DNA from: Synaphobranchus kaupii
Taxonomy: Eukaryota; Chordata; Actinopteri; Anguilliformes; Synaphobranchidae
Reading direction: 5' to 3'
Assembly: GCA_029718625.1 (NCBI GenBank)
Contig: CM056378.1
Location: 66,239,027-66,303,026, forward strand
Length of the DNA stretch: 64,000 nucleotides
Positions 34,849-45,719 of this stretch are shown here, one piece after another. Under the pieces are notes generated by a model. The model made no database searches, had not been told where the DNA came from, and was given only the letters and a program-made list of their open reading frames with translations. Both the position numbers and the translations under genes were made by a program. Position 1 is the stretch's first letter. The number at the start of each line of letters is the position of its first letter.

Positions 34849-35143
34849 GGGCTGTTGACAAATTTTCCTATTGAACTTTATAGAAAAATAAGTCAGGAGA
34901 AGAAACCCTTCAAGTTATCCATCCATATCTACTGTATTTCTGGCAGCAGAGTGATGGTTTAAGGCTTGTTTGATACGTCAGACCCTTGATGACTTACAGC
35001 CATTTAGCCAACCATGTGTTCCATACTGTTTCAGTGTAATTTACAGGTAAATCTATTCCCACTCCCCAATTCCCACAGAGATCCATTCAAATGCACAGAC
35101 GTTATAGTATCGCTTGTAAGAGTACCAGAAAATAAGATATCAA
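34849..35143 (+). mobile_element. Tc1-derived palindromic element, right arm (inner part)
   Basis: The reverse complement of 32545-32784: GGCAGCAGAGTGATGG, GTCAGACCCTTGATGACTTA and AGCGATACTATAACG on the other strand. It ends at the Harbinger-type insertion. An uninterrupted relative at 43000-43105 shows GATATCAAGAGTCTTTCGAT at this point. Confidence 0.82.
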
Positions 35144-37330
35144 GGGCTCTATCTTGGCGATCTTGGCGCTTGGCATAAAGTCCATTTAGGGCGTGTCCAA
35201 GTCCACTTTTGCTATTTTAACGGCGTGTTTTTTGGGCGCTAAGCACAGCGCAACGTCCAAATGGGCTGAACCTAGTCTCTTCATTAATTATAGGTGTGTC
35301 TTGGGCGTGACATGCAATAAACCAATCAAATATCCCATTCCCTTTAAAAGCCTGCTTTTTCACCTTGGCGGATTGCTTATGATGGCGAAACAGACATGCT
35401 CGTGCGTGTTTAGTGCGATCAAGGAATAGGCTATATGGATCAATAGTAGCCTATGATCAATATTATTCGGGCTAACCATTATGAGTTCCCGGTAATTCCT
35501 GACAGTACTGTTTACAAAATATATGCGGTTAAATTTCGTTAAAAGCACCTGTCTTAATGATGACACTAAATACAATAAATCTGTCAGGTTGGCAACCCAT
35601 AGGTTCAGCATATTTTCCCTTGTTTTATAATGTCCTGCTTATGGAAATGTGACCAACCTGTTTTACTGGTAGCGTAATGCTTTAAAACAATCCACTTTCC
35701 CGGGAAGACCGTGAAAAGTGTGATTTACAGCAGGGGAAACAGACCTGCTCCTGTAAAGCTCACATGCAGATAATGGCATTAAAATTAATTGTACATTAAT
35801 TGTGTAACATGCTGCAAATTTAGTTTCTAATTAGATGCTTAGTTCTCTTTAAAATCTTTTGTTCAGTTATGGAATAACAGGTGAAATCAGCGGGTTTTAA
35901 TTAGCAGAGGGTATGGAAACCTTGTCACTGTAATTAAAAAAATATGAAGGACGAAGAATAGCTAAGGTTACAATTCAGTTAACATGATGACATTTATCTC
36001 AGTTTTTTAACCATAGGCTATCGAAAAAAACCTTATGTACAGCGAATCCGCTGTAGCCTAGGCTATTTGAAAAACAATAAAAGCAATATTCACTGGACAA
36101 GGTTTTGAACTTTTTTCAGTCATAAACCATTCTATTTACTTACAGGCTGTATTCCTAGATAAACAGAGCTGTATTGTAATGACATCTGAAGTGCATTTTC
36201 AAAACTCAAATGTCTGTCTATTGCAGTGCGCGAGTTTTCCATTGAATGACAATTCACGCATTAGGTGTAAATGACAATTCGCGCATTAGGCTTGATATAG
36301 GTGTTATCAGCTCCTTTGGATAGCCATTGTCCCGTACCATCGCACATGGAGTGGGCTGAGAGCAATGTAATGTGGCATCATTTCCCTTCGCTGAGGGAAA
36401 GGTATGTGGACCTATGGAACCTTTTATTATTATGAATTTTTGATATAGCCTACACAATAATAATATTTCACAATGTGATCTAGATATTTTAGTCATGCTT
36501 GTCCGCGCCCCTGTGTGTAACAGACAGGAGGGTACGCCATAGACTGTATAAGAATATGGACAAAGCCACTGTGACGTCACTCATTGCCTTTCCACTGCCT
36601 CGTAAAAACTGAATTGAAGCTCGGATGTCTTTTTTGCCACCCGTTTGTACAAACTGCGCCTGCTCCGTGGAGCCGAAGAGGACTCAACCTGTCCCTCTGA
36701 TTGGTCCTGAACAAATGTGAATACCCTGTCAAAACGACACAATATTTTTAAAAATCAGCAAATGCAGAGGCATTAGATGAAGGAAAGGCACCTATTGCAA
36801 TTTTTTTGTGGGAAAAATTTATTGACTGAGTATTTTGACCACATTGCTGCCATTGACTTACATGGTGAAAGACCTATACTGGAGCCAATCGCAGTGGCGC
36901 TAGTGAGCAATGGCACAATTGCCGCTCCCAGCCCAACCAGGAATGAGCTTCAAAACGAAAGCCCAGTCTTGGCCCCTTGGGGTACGCACGTTGTGCACAC
37001 GCCTATGTAGATGCACTATGTAGATGCACTATGTAGATGCACCGTTAAAATAACATGTAAACAACTGCGACATGACTTTAGACCAGGTTTGTGGTGGTTC
37101 TACCGCAAGTGCTTTCTGCTGGCTCAAGATAGCAATACGCCAGAAAGAATCCTGGCCACTCTTCATCTTAAGACCAACACACCCAGTTCACTTGTAATGG
37201 GCGCAAGAATACATGGTAGTTAAACGACGTTAATGCAAGGCATTATTATGAACCATGCGCCGGGTGTAAGATAGCAAAGACACTTGCGTTTGGATTAGCA
37301 CCGCTTAGCGCCGGGTGTAAGATATGGCCC
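35144..37330. mobile_element. PIF/Harbinger-type non-autonomous element, 2,187 bp
   Basis: The ends are GGGCTCTATCTTGGCG and the inverted CGCCGGGTGTAAGATATGGC CC (two parts), with a CAA direct repeat at 35141-35143 and 37331-37333. The empty site is visible in the related palindrome at about 43084 (ATATCAAGAGTC). The 3-bp duplication and GGGC...GCCC ends fit Harbinger. There are GGCGC-rich sub-terminal repeats and no transposase. It carries a further repeat at 36535-36985. Confidence 0.8.
36535..36985. repeat. CATAGACTGTATAAA-family repeat inside the Harbinger-type element
   Basis: Contains CATAGACTGTATAAGAATAT, GTGACGTCACTCATTGCC and CTCCGTGGAGCCGAAG as at 2110, followed by CTGATTGGTCCTGAACAAAT and GCAGTGGCGCTAGTGAGCAA as at 4360-4545. 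It shows that the two blocks seen separately at 2.1 and 4.3 kb belong to one family. Confidence 0.55.
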
Positions 37331-37333
37331 CAA

Positions 37334-37551
37334 GAGTCTTTTGATGTTGTTGGGTCACAGACATCAGGAAGTCATGGCATGCAAAACCAAAGGATATGTG
37401 ACCAAATATTAAAAATTTAAAGGCACTGTCAACTTAGTGTATGTAAACTTCTCCCCCACTGGAATTGTGATATAGTGAATTAAAAGTGAAATAATCTGTC
37501 TGTAAACCATTGTTGGAAAAATTACCTGTGTCATGCACAAAGTAGATGGAT
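37334..37551 (+). mobile_element. Tc1-derived palindromic element, right end (outer repeat lost)
   Basis: The reverse complement of about 32330-32560: AAGAGTCTTTTGATGTTGTT, CAACTTAGTGTATGTAAACT, GGAATTGTGATATAGTGAAT. Similarity stops at about 37551, so the outermost direct repeat and border are missing on this side. Confidence 0.82.
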
Positions 37552-37559
37552 GTCTGCTT

Positions 37560-38590
37560 TCATGCTGTGAAGGAATTATTGCTCTATCACAAATGGTTTC
37601 GTTTTTATAAATGTTTTAATATGAACATGCACAGAATTATCGCTGATGCGCATCTTGGGTTTAAAGGGTTAAACAGCCATAACTCCTGAGCACATTATCA
37701 TACAGACATGAATCGACTGCCTTTACATTCCTCTCCTCACAAAGAACAAGCATGTGTTTCGGTCCATAACAGTGTGCTTTATTTCACTTTTACAGTTTTG
37801 CATTAATGTAAAGCACTTAAAGCAGATCTTCTACTCGAGCATTGACCATTTTGCATGTAATTTGGACTAAAATGGTCTGTAGACTTTTCTGTATTTTCTG
37901 TATAAGTTACATAAAAAAGTTTCTTGGAGAAAGATTATGGCTTCAGTGTTAAATTCAAATGTGGTATTTACATATAAATTATATACTTTACTGCAGACTT
38001 GCTTGATTAGCTTGAAACCTTCACCAAGTTGTAGGACACATGGTTCTGAATAAAATGTATTACTGGTGTTTATTGGTCTGCTTGGTCCCCGCAATTGCTG
38101 CTTGCAGCTATATTTACAGCTATCATTGTTCTGGTTGTTTCTGTCTGTCTCCACACCCTAAAGAAGGCGCAAGCCGAAACACGTTGGTGTGCTTGTTTTT
38201 TATGATTCCAGCACATTAAATTAAAGGCATTTCATTTTTCAAACCTACCTTGAGTGCCTGGACCTGTCCTGGATTATTTATGCCATTTTGAACACATATG
38301 TATTTATTTTTTGATCATAACTCTTCCTCTCTTTCCTAATAGTATTCCCTTCCATGAGCACCAGTGGCTTGTGGGACACCAGTAGCGCTCCTGCCACTTC
38401 TCTTTCTCACATCTCAGATCCTGTTAAAAAACAATATAAGCAAAAGATCCCCACACCTTCAAGATTTCCCATTGACCCCATTGCTTTAACAGCCAGCTCT
38501 TGTCGCCCTTTTGGTGGTCTTCTCCGCAAGCTCTGCCCCCAACATGTATCATTCAAAGTGGTATCTTTCCCTGTTAAAAGCTCTCTGGAA
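37560..38590. other. Unassigned intronic interval
   Basis: GAAGGCGCAAGCCGAAACAC at about 38164 is a phrase found in fish interspersed repeats. Otherwise no gene is recognised. The last part carries an inverted terminal phrase TGAACTGTCCCTTTAAG near 38612. Confidence 0.35.
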
Positions 38591-38734
38591 ACATCAATTT
38601 TTTATTTTTGGATGAACTGTCCCTTTAAGTTCCCAATCCATCGTATATTCTCTATTGAATGACTGTGTATCCAGTCCTTCTCAGTTTTTTTTCTTCTCCT
38701 CAAGATAGACTAAGCAGTGGGTGTGTCTCCACAG

Positions 38735-38869
38735 ATGATTGATGGAGAGGCTTTCTTGCTGCTGACTCAAACAGACATTGTCAAGATTATGAGTATCAAG
38801 CTGGGACCAGCTCTGAAGATCTACAATGCCATTCTCATGTTCAAGAGCACAGAGGAAGGCCTCAAGTGA
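38735..38869 (+). CDS. l3mbtl1: L3MBTL-family gene, last coding exon (SAM domain, second half, and stop)
   Basis: After a pyrimidine-rich acceptor (GTGTCTCCACAG), 44 codons and TGA encode the rest of the C-terminal SAM domain: MIDGEAFLLLTQTDIVKIMS, followed by IKLGPALKIYNAILMFK and a short STEEGLK tail. This motif set is diagnostic of L3MBTL-type SAM domains. The phase fits 15780-15842. The frame is clean, with no break, which argues for a living gene despite the intron content. The protein should act in the nucleus as a methyl-lysine reader. The exact paralogue (1, 3 or 4) cannot be settled from 65 residues. Confidence 0.9.
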   Translation: MIDGEAFLLLTQTDIVKIMSIKLGPALKIYNAILMFKSTEEGLK

Positions 38870-39335
38870 CTTCTTCTGGTGTCACCCAATCCTGCGGCGT
38901 ATAATGTGCCAAACCCTGCCTCCATCCCCCTCCTGGTTGTCGCCCAATCCTGTGGCATATAACATGCCAGACTCATCCCCTTCCTCCTCCTTCCCTGTGT
39001 ATATTGTTCAGCACATATTGGAGAGTGAGAATGGCACAGCCAAAATGGGCCAAACTGTGCCAAATTGAGTCATATCTGTACTGAACCTGGCCTGTATGTT
39101 GTTACTTCTCTATAATACATTTTCATTTAGCCCTGATGCAGACAAAGGTGTGTTTTTGACACACTCTCAACGCAATAGGCAATGTACTTATTTTTCTGTG
39201 CCATCTTCAGACAGGGCTATTTGGGTAATTTTCTGGAAAGGGACTGTTTTGTGGTTTTGTCTAGTTTCTCAGTATGCATTTATTTAAATTTTCTCTACTG
39301 AGTTCCAGTTCTTAGTATTTCCTCAATTTGATCAT
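38870..39335 (+). other. Probable L3MBTL 3' UTR and downstream DNA
   Basis: Directly follows the stop. A phrase GTCACCCAATCCTGCGGCGT is repeated as GTCGCCCAATCCTGTGGCAT 61 bp later. No AATAAA is seen in the first 450 bp; the first clear one is at about 40017. Confidence 0.5.
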
Positions 39336-39339
39336 TTAA

Positions 39340-39655
39340 AGGGCTGCTGGGTAGCTCACTCGGAAAAAAGCGGCCTATGCACTACGAGCAATACGGGTCT
39401 CGGATCAAATTCAACCCGGTGTGAGTGCTAAACAGCCCTGCACAATTGGCTTTGCTTCGCCCATGGATTATATAGGAGGGATTCAGTCGGAGTGACCTGT
39501 TGGCTGTCCGGGTGCCTATAGCTTGCTCTTCTTCACTCTCCTGAGCCAGCAGTAAGGGCGTACATGAGTAAGCTTGTACATAGTTTACGAATTGGACATT
39601 CCAAATTCGGGTAGGGATTGGAGGTGCCAAATTTAAAAAGATTTTCATTTTAAAG
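39340..39655 (+). mobile_element. SINE-like repeat with tRNA-like head
   Basis: GCTGGGTAGCTCACTCGG resembles an A box; the B box is poor. A body follows with CCTGCACAATTGGCTTTGC, ending in AAATTCGGGTAGGGATTGGA. This word order resembles fish tRNA-derived SINEs with a GGGGATTGG-type end. Confidence 0.5.
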
Positions 39656-39784
39656 ATTATTTTCATCATTTAAAAAACAATATGAAATGTGAAACACAGT
39701 TCTGTACCAGATTTTTTTGCTACCTGGTATATGCCAGGTATCTAAAAAAAATAGAAGTGTAGTACAGAATTCTCAGTAACAGCA

Positions 39785-39955
<171 letters not shown>

Positions 39956-40189
39956 GAGTGGCACAGACTATTGTGTTGAGATTTGCACTTATTATGTCTT
40001 TCAAACCATGAAAAACAATAAATGTACTGTTGAAGATTTTGGGGTCAGAACTTCTATATTTTGAGGTTGGTGCATTGAAGCTGAGCATTTAATAACAATT
40101 AAGAATGTTGGACAGGACAATGCTTTGCCAGTTTGCTCCTGACAGAGAAAGAGGAAAACGACACAAAGAAAACGGGCTTTTACAGACCT

Positions 40190-40470
40190 ATAGACGGTGA
40201 GACACGATGGCCGGCGGTTTTGTACTAGGAAGCATTGGAACCACTGTAACCAACCTCCTCGAATTGAGAACATCACAAAAGTTCGCTCATGAGAACGACA
40301 CAACTTCTCCACAAAACCCCTGGTCAATTTGCCTCCAAGGTCTTCAGCAAACAACGAGATCGAGAATCCAAAGAGACTTGGACGGTGAGGCACGACGGCC
40401 AGGCGGTTTTGTATTAGGAAGTGTTGAACCACTGTAACCAACCTTCCCTATTTGAGAACAATTCCAAAGT
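40190..40470. repeat. Degenerate tandem duplication, period about 190 bp
   Basis: GCGGTTTTGTACTAGGAAGC with CCACTGTAACCAACCTCCTC at about 40213 recurs as GCGGTTTTGTATTAGGAAGT with CCACTGTAACCAACCTTCCC at about 40403. A third partial match (GAACAATACCAGTCTCCACA) follows. No gene is supported. Confidence 0.7.
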
Positions 40471-40479
40471 CTCCACTTG

Positions 40480-41314
40480 AGAACAATACCAGTCTCCACA
40501 AAACAAAACCGGGTCAATTTGTCTCCAGTGTCCTATGCCTCTGGATCTCCTCCGTTGTCCGCGAGTCTCTGTGTTTACACATACTTCCGGGGTATCACAC
40601 AAGCACACCAAACAAAAGTACTCCACAAAGAAAAGTAGCTTACACAAGGGACAGAATACACAACACAGCAAAGTAGCCATAAACCAACATGGAGCTTACT
40701 ACCAAAATGTTCCTTCTGGAAACGAGTAGTTTTGTCAGCTATTTGCATAAACAAAGTGGCATACAAAAGACGCAAATATACTCGCACAAAGCAAAGTTAA
40801 AACCGGCTTTTAAAATGAGGAATAATGCGCAAATACACAATTATGCTCTCGGGAAAATCACAACCCCTGGTCCTGGAGAGCCGCATAGTCTGCTGGGCTC
40901 CCCAGCCCTGGTCCCGAAGAGCCACAGATTTTGTTGGTTTTTTGTTGTTACTCTGTATTTAATTGATAGCACTGGATGACAGTTAACTCACCTTAACTGC
41001 TTTCCTGGTTTATGATTTTGATGAACAAACAAAAAACAAACCCAGCCCACCCACTGGCTTCCCCAGGCTGGGGGCTCTGTTTTACACAATGCTATGCCCA
41101 AGCTAATAAGTGATAAAATGTTCACATTCACTATACTATCCCCTTGAAACTGAAACTATCAGCTATCTGTCTGTCTAAACTATAGTCTGTCTATCTAAAC
41201 CAGGGGTTTCTCAAAGTTATTTAAAGCCAAGGCTCCCTTAACAGACTAGGTTCTGTCTGAGCACCCCCCCCCCCATCCAAAAAGAAAAAACGCATTTGCG
41301 TGTATGCATTTTAG
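40480..41314. other. Unassigned interval
   Basis: No supported gene. It includes a poly-C stretch at about 41266. Several weak open frames are present, none with a recognisable domain. Confidence 0.35.
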
Positions 41315-41754
41315 CGGTATCAAATGAGCCTCAAACCATCACTCTGCTGCCAGATATGCAGTAGATATGGATGATCACACCTGAAGGGTTTGTTTCTCCT
41401 GACTTATCTTTCCATAGAGTTTAATAGGAAATGAGTCAGGAGAAACAACCCTTAAAGAGATCCATCCATATCTACTGCATATCTGGCAGCAGAATCATGA
41501 TTTCAGGCTCTTTTGATACCTCAGACCCTTCATGCTTTATAGCCATTTAGCCAACCATGGGTTCAATACTATTCCTGTGTACAGGGTGTCCGCGGATCCT
41601 TAAAAAGTCTTAAATTCATTTATCTAAATTAAAGGCCTGAAAAAGTCTTAAATTCATTAAATTGTCTTAAAATGGTCTTAAATTCATTACTCAAAGGTCT
41701 TAAAAAATGTACGGGGGAGAGAACTATTTTTTTTAATTACCGTCCGTTTGTGTT

Positions 41755-42226
41755 GTGGAAGAGGTTCATTTAAATATTGAGATGCGCGAGGAGAGGGCGT
41801 GCAGAGAGTGCGAACCACCACTCCAGTCGATTCGTGAAGTGACATTTTTTCCTAATACGTTAGCCTGGCTAAATTTACCAGAAAATTGCACACCGGTACG
41901 GCTCATCCCCCTTCGCTGCAGCTCCACCGTGGGGAAGTGCAAATTTAATGCACTGTGGTTGGAGAACGGCAACTTTTCTCCGTGGCTTAAATCTGTGCAA
42001 GGTAATCCCGACGAAGCAAGATGCGCGTTTTGAAATAAATCGTATTAAACTAGGAACCATGGGGATTAAGGCTGTAGAATCCCACATGCAATGTGAGAAA
42101 CATAGGATTGCCGCAAAAAGCCACGAACAAACCCCAGGGATTTCGCAATTTTGTTCCAGTGCCTCTGCCGCTGCCGCAGTAGCACAGCCGACAGTCTCAA
42201 GTAAACCTACGGCTAGCTACCACTAG
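41755..42226 (+). pseudogene. Transposase N-terminal zinc-finger relic in the hAT-like element
   Basis: The plus-strand text CKFNALWLENGNFSPWLKSV and ARCAF, then LGTMGIKAVESHMQCEKH, has the Cys-x2-Cys ... His-x4-His arrangement of BED-like fingers of hAT-type transposases, which bind the transposon ends. The second Cys codon is changed to TGA and a one-base shift follows near 42045, so the protein is broken. A Ser/Ala-rich linker follows to about 42220. The catalytic RNase-H-like domain is absent. Confidence 0.6.
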
Positions 42227-42328
42227 CACTAACGTTAGCACTTTTCCACCAACTGCAAGTTAAGGCGATCTCCGAACAACGTTTGGCTCTACCCCCACGC
42301 TACAAGCGGAGGTGCTGTGGACTCTTCA

Positions 42329-42385
42329 CAATTCAATTCAATTCAATTCAATTCAATTTTATTTGTATAGCGCTTTTTACAGAGA
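42329..42385. repeat. (ATTCA)n followed by TTTATTTGTATAGCGCTTTT
   Basis: Five ATTCA units and TTTATTTGTATAGCGCTTTT are the reverse complement of a common fish retroposon 3' end with its short tandem tail. Only this terminal scrap is present, inside the hAT-like relic. Confidence 0.65.
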
Positions 42386-43210
42386 ACTGTCTCACGCTCA
42401 CACAGTGGCGAAGCATCAGTCCTATAACGCCAACGAGGGAATTTAAGAGATTAGAAGTTATTTTTGACACTGATGTGATGTGAGTTAGACAACACTGATT
42501 AAGATTGATGTGCTAGCGAGCACTACATTGCTCACAAAAATAATGCTAAATTGTTATTTCAACCACTTTTGCAGACCCCTCTCCATCTTTGCATGTGCTC
42601 TTCAGTAAATGCTCACTGGGGACTAGCTGTTTGTTTCTCAGACACACAAGTGTACTGAGGTATTGTGCTGCAGCCCTGTTTTATTCATTTTAATTTGTAT
42701 CTAAACGTGTATCTGACTGTTATTTCAGCCACTAAACTTTTATTGAATAAATATGTTCCAAATAAATATGTGTTAATCTGCTCATTTTCATTCTTAAAAA
42801 AAATATTGCTTAAATCTACTTATATGGTTGGGCCACTTTGCTAGTTCTGCTATCAGCAGCTGTCTGCCGTTAGGTCTCACCAACCATATTTTTTGTTGTA
42901 AATCTCGGTCTTAAATTCCATTCCAAGTGGCATTAAAAAGGTCTTAAAAAGTCTTAAATTTAACTTGCTGAAACCTGCAGATACCCTGTGTGTAATGTAG
43001 AGCTTAATCTAGTCCCACCTCCAATTCCATTCAAATGCAGAGAGGTTATAGTATCGCTTGTAAGAGTACCTGAAAATAAGATATCAAGAGTCTTTCGATA
43101 TCCTTTTATAGCCAGTCATGATAGCATCACCTGTTTACCTGTGGAATGTTGCAACAGGTGTGTTTTTAACTTCCCAGTCTTTTTTTTTGCCATCTACGCC
43201 AATGGGTTAA

Positions 43211-43743
43211 CCTCTTCACGCAGATGCGAAATTTGGTCAATTCTCACCTATTTAGGGGGGTGGTCTATTTAAGAATGTATAACTCCAGGTGTGAGCATCA
43301 CAGAAACTTGGAAAATGGCTTAAAAGAAACAAGAAAGTTGTACCATTTTCAATGCTAACAGATTAGTTTATTTTCCTAATTTAGGTCAAAATAAAGTGCC
43401 ACAAATGCAAACAAATCTTGGCAAAATGAAAAAAAAGGTCTTTCTTTAGTTTGCAATGAAATACTGAGAGCTACATACTGTATCTAAAACAGGTAAAACT
43501 ATACATGTCCTGGATCATAGACTGATATGCAAAACGACTAAAGATCTATGATGCAAAATGTAGGCAGTTGTCCCTTAGTGTCTCCAAATCCATCCAAAAT
43601 GGCTAAATTGTGCACTGTTGTAAATCATAAAATAATCATATACAGTATTTAACTACAAATCAACTGTTTTGGCTCATAAAACTCACTTTTGCATAATTTT
43701 CAAGTGGGAATTATCTTTTAATCAGTATAGGGGGATAGATATA
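43211..43743 (+). mobile_element. Second TTAA-flanked repeat family, copy 1 (partial)
   Basis: TTAA at 43207-43210 precedes CCTCTTCACGCAGATGCGAA. The stretch then runs parallel to 44868-45370 (GGTCAATTCTCACCTATTTA, CTCCAGGTGTGAGCATCACA, CAACTGTTTTGGCTCATAAA). The CC start after TTAA resembles piggyBac ends. The right end is missing where a Tc1-like fragment begins. Confidence 0.6.
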
Positions 43744-43905
43744 CTATATGGCCAAAGGTATGTGGACAGCCCTTGGTCTGGGGCTGTTGTTCATGGTCCA
43801 GACTAGGCTCCTTAGTTCCAATGAAGGCAAATCTTAAGACTACAGCATACAATGACATTCTAGATGATTCTGGGTTTCTAACTTTGTGGCAACAGTTTGG
43901 GGAAG
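43744..43905 (+). mobile_element. Tc1-like element 5' fragment
   Basis: TACTATATGGCCAAAGGTAT and GTGGACAGCCCTTGGTC, later CTAACTTTGTGGCAACAGTT and TGGGGAAGGC, are phrases of a widespread fish Tc1-like transposon. The middle and the transposase are lost. A C-terminal fragment of what looks like the same family lies at 55225-55345. Confidence 0.6.
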
Positions 43906-44863
43906 GCATCACATTACAGTCATTTAGCAGACGCTTTTATCCAAAACGACATACAATAAGTGCATACAGAAAGGTCATCGAAGTAACTACAGAACAGATA
44001 AGACAAAGCACATCCTTCACATAACATAGCAGCTATCCCTAGTAATTAACATTGAATGTAGTTCACAATAAGCTGTGGGTAAATCAGCTATACTATAATT
44101 CTGTTCTAAATACTATTATAAACTATAACAAACAGACAAGAAAAGTACCATGAGAAAAAGTCCTAGATTAGTATATCAGTCAAGGTAGAGTCTGAAGAGG
44201 TGTGGCTTCAGGCCACGACGGAACGCAGGCAGTGTTGGAGTAGAACGTAGGGGAATGGGGAGTTCATTCCACCACTGAGGAGCTAGGGTGGAAAAGCTCC
44301 ACAGTCGGGACGAGCGAGAGCCTTTGACACAGAGAGGGAAGTGCGAGTTGCCCTGCTGTAGAAGAGGGAAGTCGTCGAGCAGGAACATAGTGCTGGATTA
44401 AGTCCTGCAGGTAGGTGCGGCATGTTCTATTGGCTGCAGTGTAGGCCAGGGTCAGAACTTTGAACCTGGCTGCAACCGGATACAAATATGATACAAACCA
44501 AGAGAGGGCAGTCCCAGAAATGCCCATCTCAGTGAGTGTGGAGATTAGAACTTCATGGTTGACCGTGTCAAACGCCGCAGACAGGTGAAGTAGAATCAGG
44601 ACAGAGGAGAGGGAGGAGGCTCTAGCAGTGGCGAGTGCCTCCGTCACGGCCAGGAGAGCAGTTTTGGTAGAATGCCGGGTTCTGAAGCCGGACTGATGCG
44701 GGTCAAGCAGGTTGTTCTGGCAGAGAAAAACAGAAAATTGGTTAAGGACAGCTCGTTTGAGAGTTTTGGACAGGAAGGGCAAGAGAGATACAGGACGGTA
44801 GTTCCTGACATCAGTGGGGTCCAAGCTAGGTTTTTTTAAGGAGTGGGGGTAACATGGGCAGTC
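43906..44863 (-). pseudogene. L2-type LINE, internally deleted but with intact 3' end
   Basis: The minus-strand frame (44824-44264) begins DPTDVRNYRPVSLLPFLSK, passes the first RT motifs (NLLDPHQSGFRTRHSTKTAL, LILLHLSAAFDTVNHEVL, where the catalytic Asp of LDL is His) to LSWFVSYLY. It then jumps directly to PVAARFKVLTLAY, the C-terminal part. The YADD region is therefore deleted, in frame. The 3' end at about 43906 carries TTGGATAAAAGCGTCTGC and ends in ATGTAATG-type repeats. The 5' side stops at the TTAA of the next element. It cannot make active enzyme. Confidence 0.82.
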
Positions 44864-44867
44864 TTAA

Positions 44868-45370
44868 CCCCTTGGCACAGATGGCAAATTTGGTCAATTC
44901 TCACCTATTTAGGGGGTGCTCTGTTTAAGGCTTTATAACTCCAGGTGTGAGCATCACATAAACTTGGTAAATGGCTTAAATGAAACAATACAGGTGTAGC
45001 ATTTACAATACAAACTTGTTTTTTCTTTAGTTTGCAACAAAATACTGAGAGCTACATAAGTGAAATCGGTGATATATATATATATATACATTCCCTGGAT
45101 CATAAACTCCATGTCCATAAGTTTTACAAAATCTGAGGATGATATGCAGAACTACTAAAGGTCTATGATGCAAAATATAGGCAGTGTACCCTGTTGTCCA
45201 TTAGTGTCTCCAAATCTATCCAAATGGCTAAATTGTGCACTCTACATAAAAAAATGATGATATATTTAACTACAAATCAACAGTTTTGGCTCATAAAACT
45301 CACTTTTGCATAATGTTCAAGTGGGAATTACTATATTTTCATCAGTATAGGGGGGGTAGATATCTCTGGG
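44868..45370 (+). mobile_element. Second TTAA-flanked repeat family, copy 2 (partial)
   Basis: TTAA at 44864-44867 precedes CCCCTTGGCACAGATGGC. The body is collinear with 43211-43743. No right terminus was found up to 45650, so its length is unknown. A (TA)n of about 20 bp lies near 45070. Confidence 0.6.
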
Positions 45371-45719
45371 TCCAAAACCCCTATGCAAAACATGTCATAA
45401 AATTTATTAAATTAGTTTTGTCCATTATAAAGCATATACATTTGCTCCTTCTGATGGCTTAAGATAAAAAAAAACATTGATAAGACAGTGTTACATACAC
45501 CTAAATATGTTGCCTAATCATTCACTCTTGTACCTCAATAAAACATCACTTTCCCCTTACTCTACTGTATGTATACTTTTGTCCTGGGATTGCATTTTTC
45601 TGTAGTTTTTTTTATTTTCTATTCATAATGACTCCAAGGAAAATGTTACCTTAATCTACCACAGCGCACAGTAAATTGGAATGAGCATTTGTCATGCCCT
45701 AAGAGACAAGTATATAGCT

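Larger units (their letters stand above)
15843..38734 (+). other. 22.9-kb intron of the L3MBTL-family gene
   Basis: The intron starts GTGAGAG and ends in a pyrimidine-rich TGTGTCTCCACAG. It separates the two halves of one small domain. Almost all of it is annotated below as nested mobile elements. Near its ends lie an AAAGGGGCAGTTCACTG repeat end (15894) and the inverted counterpart TGAACTGTCCCTTTAAG (38612). Confidence 0.75.
41582..42988 (+). mobile_element. hAT-like transposon relic, 1,407 bp
   Basis: Starts CAGGGTGTCCGCGGATCC and ends GATACCCTG, with the direct repeat TGTGTA at 41576-41581 and 42989-42994. Sub-terminal AAAAAGTCTTAAATT words occur on both sides in inverted arrangement. It encodes an N-terminal zinc-finger-like relic (41755-42226) and lacks a catalytic region. 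Flanks match the uninterrupted palindrome, confirming the insertion. Confidence 0.72.
41315..43105 (+). mobile_element. Second Tc1-derived palindromic element, split by a hAT insertion
   Basis: 41318-41440 (CATCACTCTGCTGCCAGATA) and 41425-41540 (TATCTGGCAGCAGAATCATG) are inverted arms of one foldback. After the hAT element the right arm continues at 42995-43105 (GAGGTTATAGTATCGCTTGT, AAAATAAGATATCAAGAGTC). It matches 32545-35143 and serves as the empty site for the insertions there. The outer Tc1 ends are missing. Confidence 0.78.
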
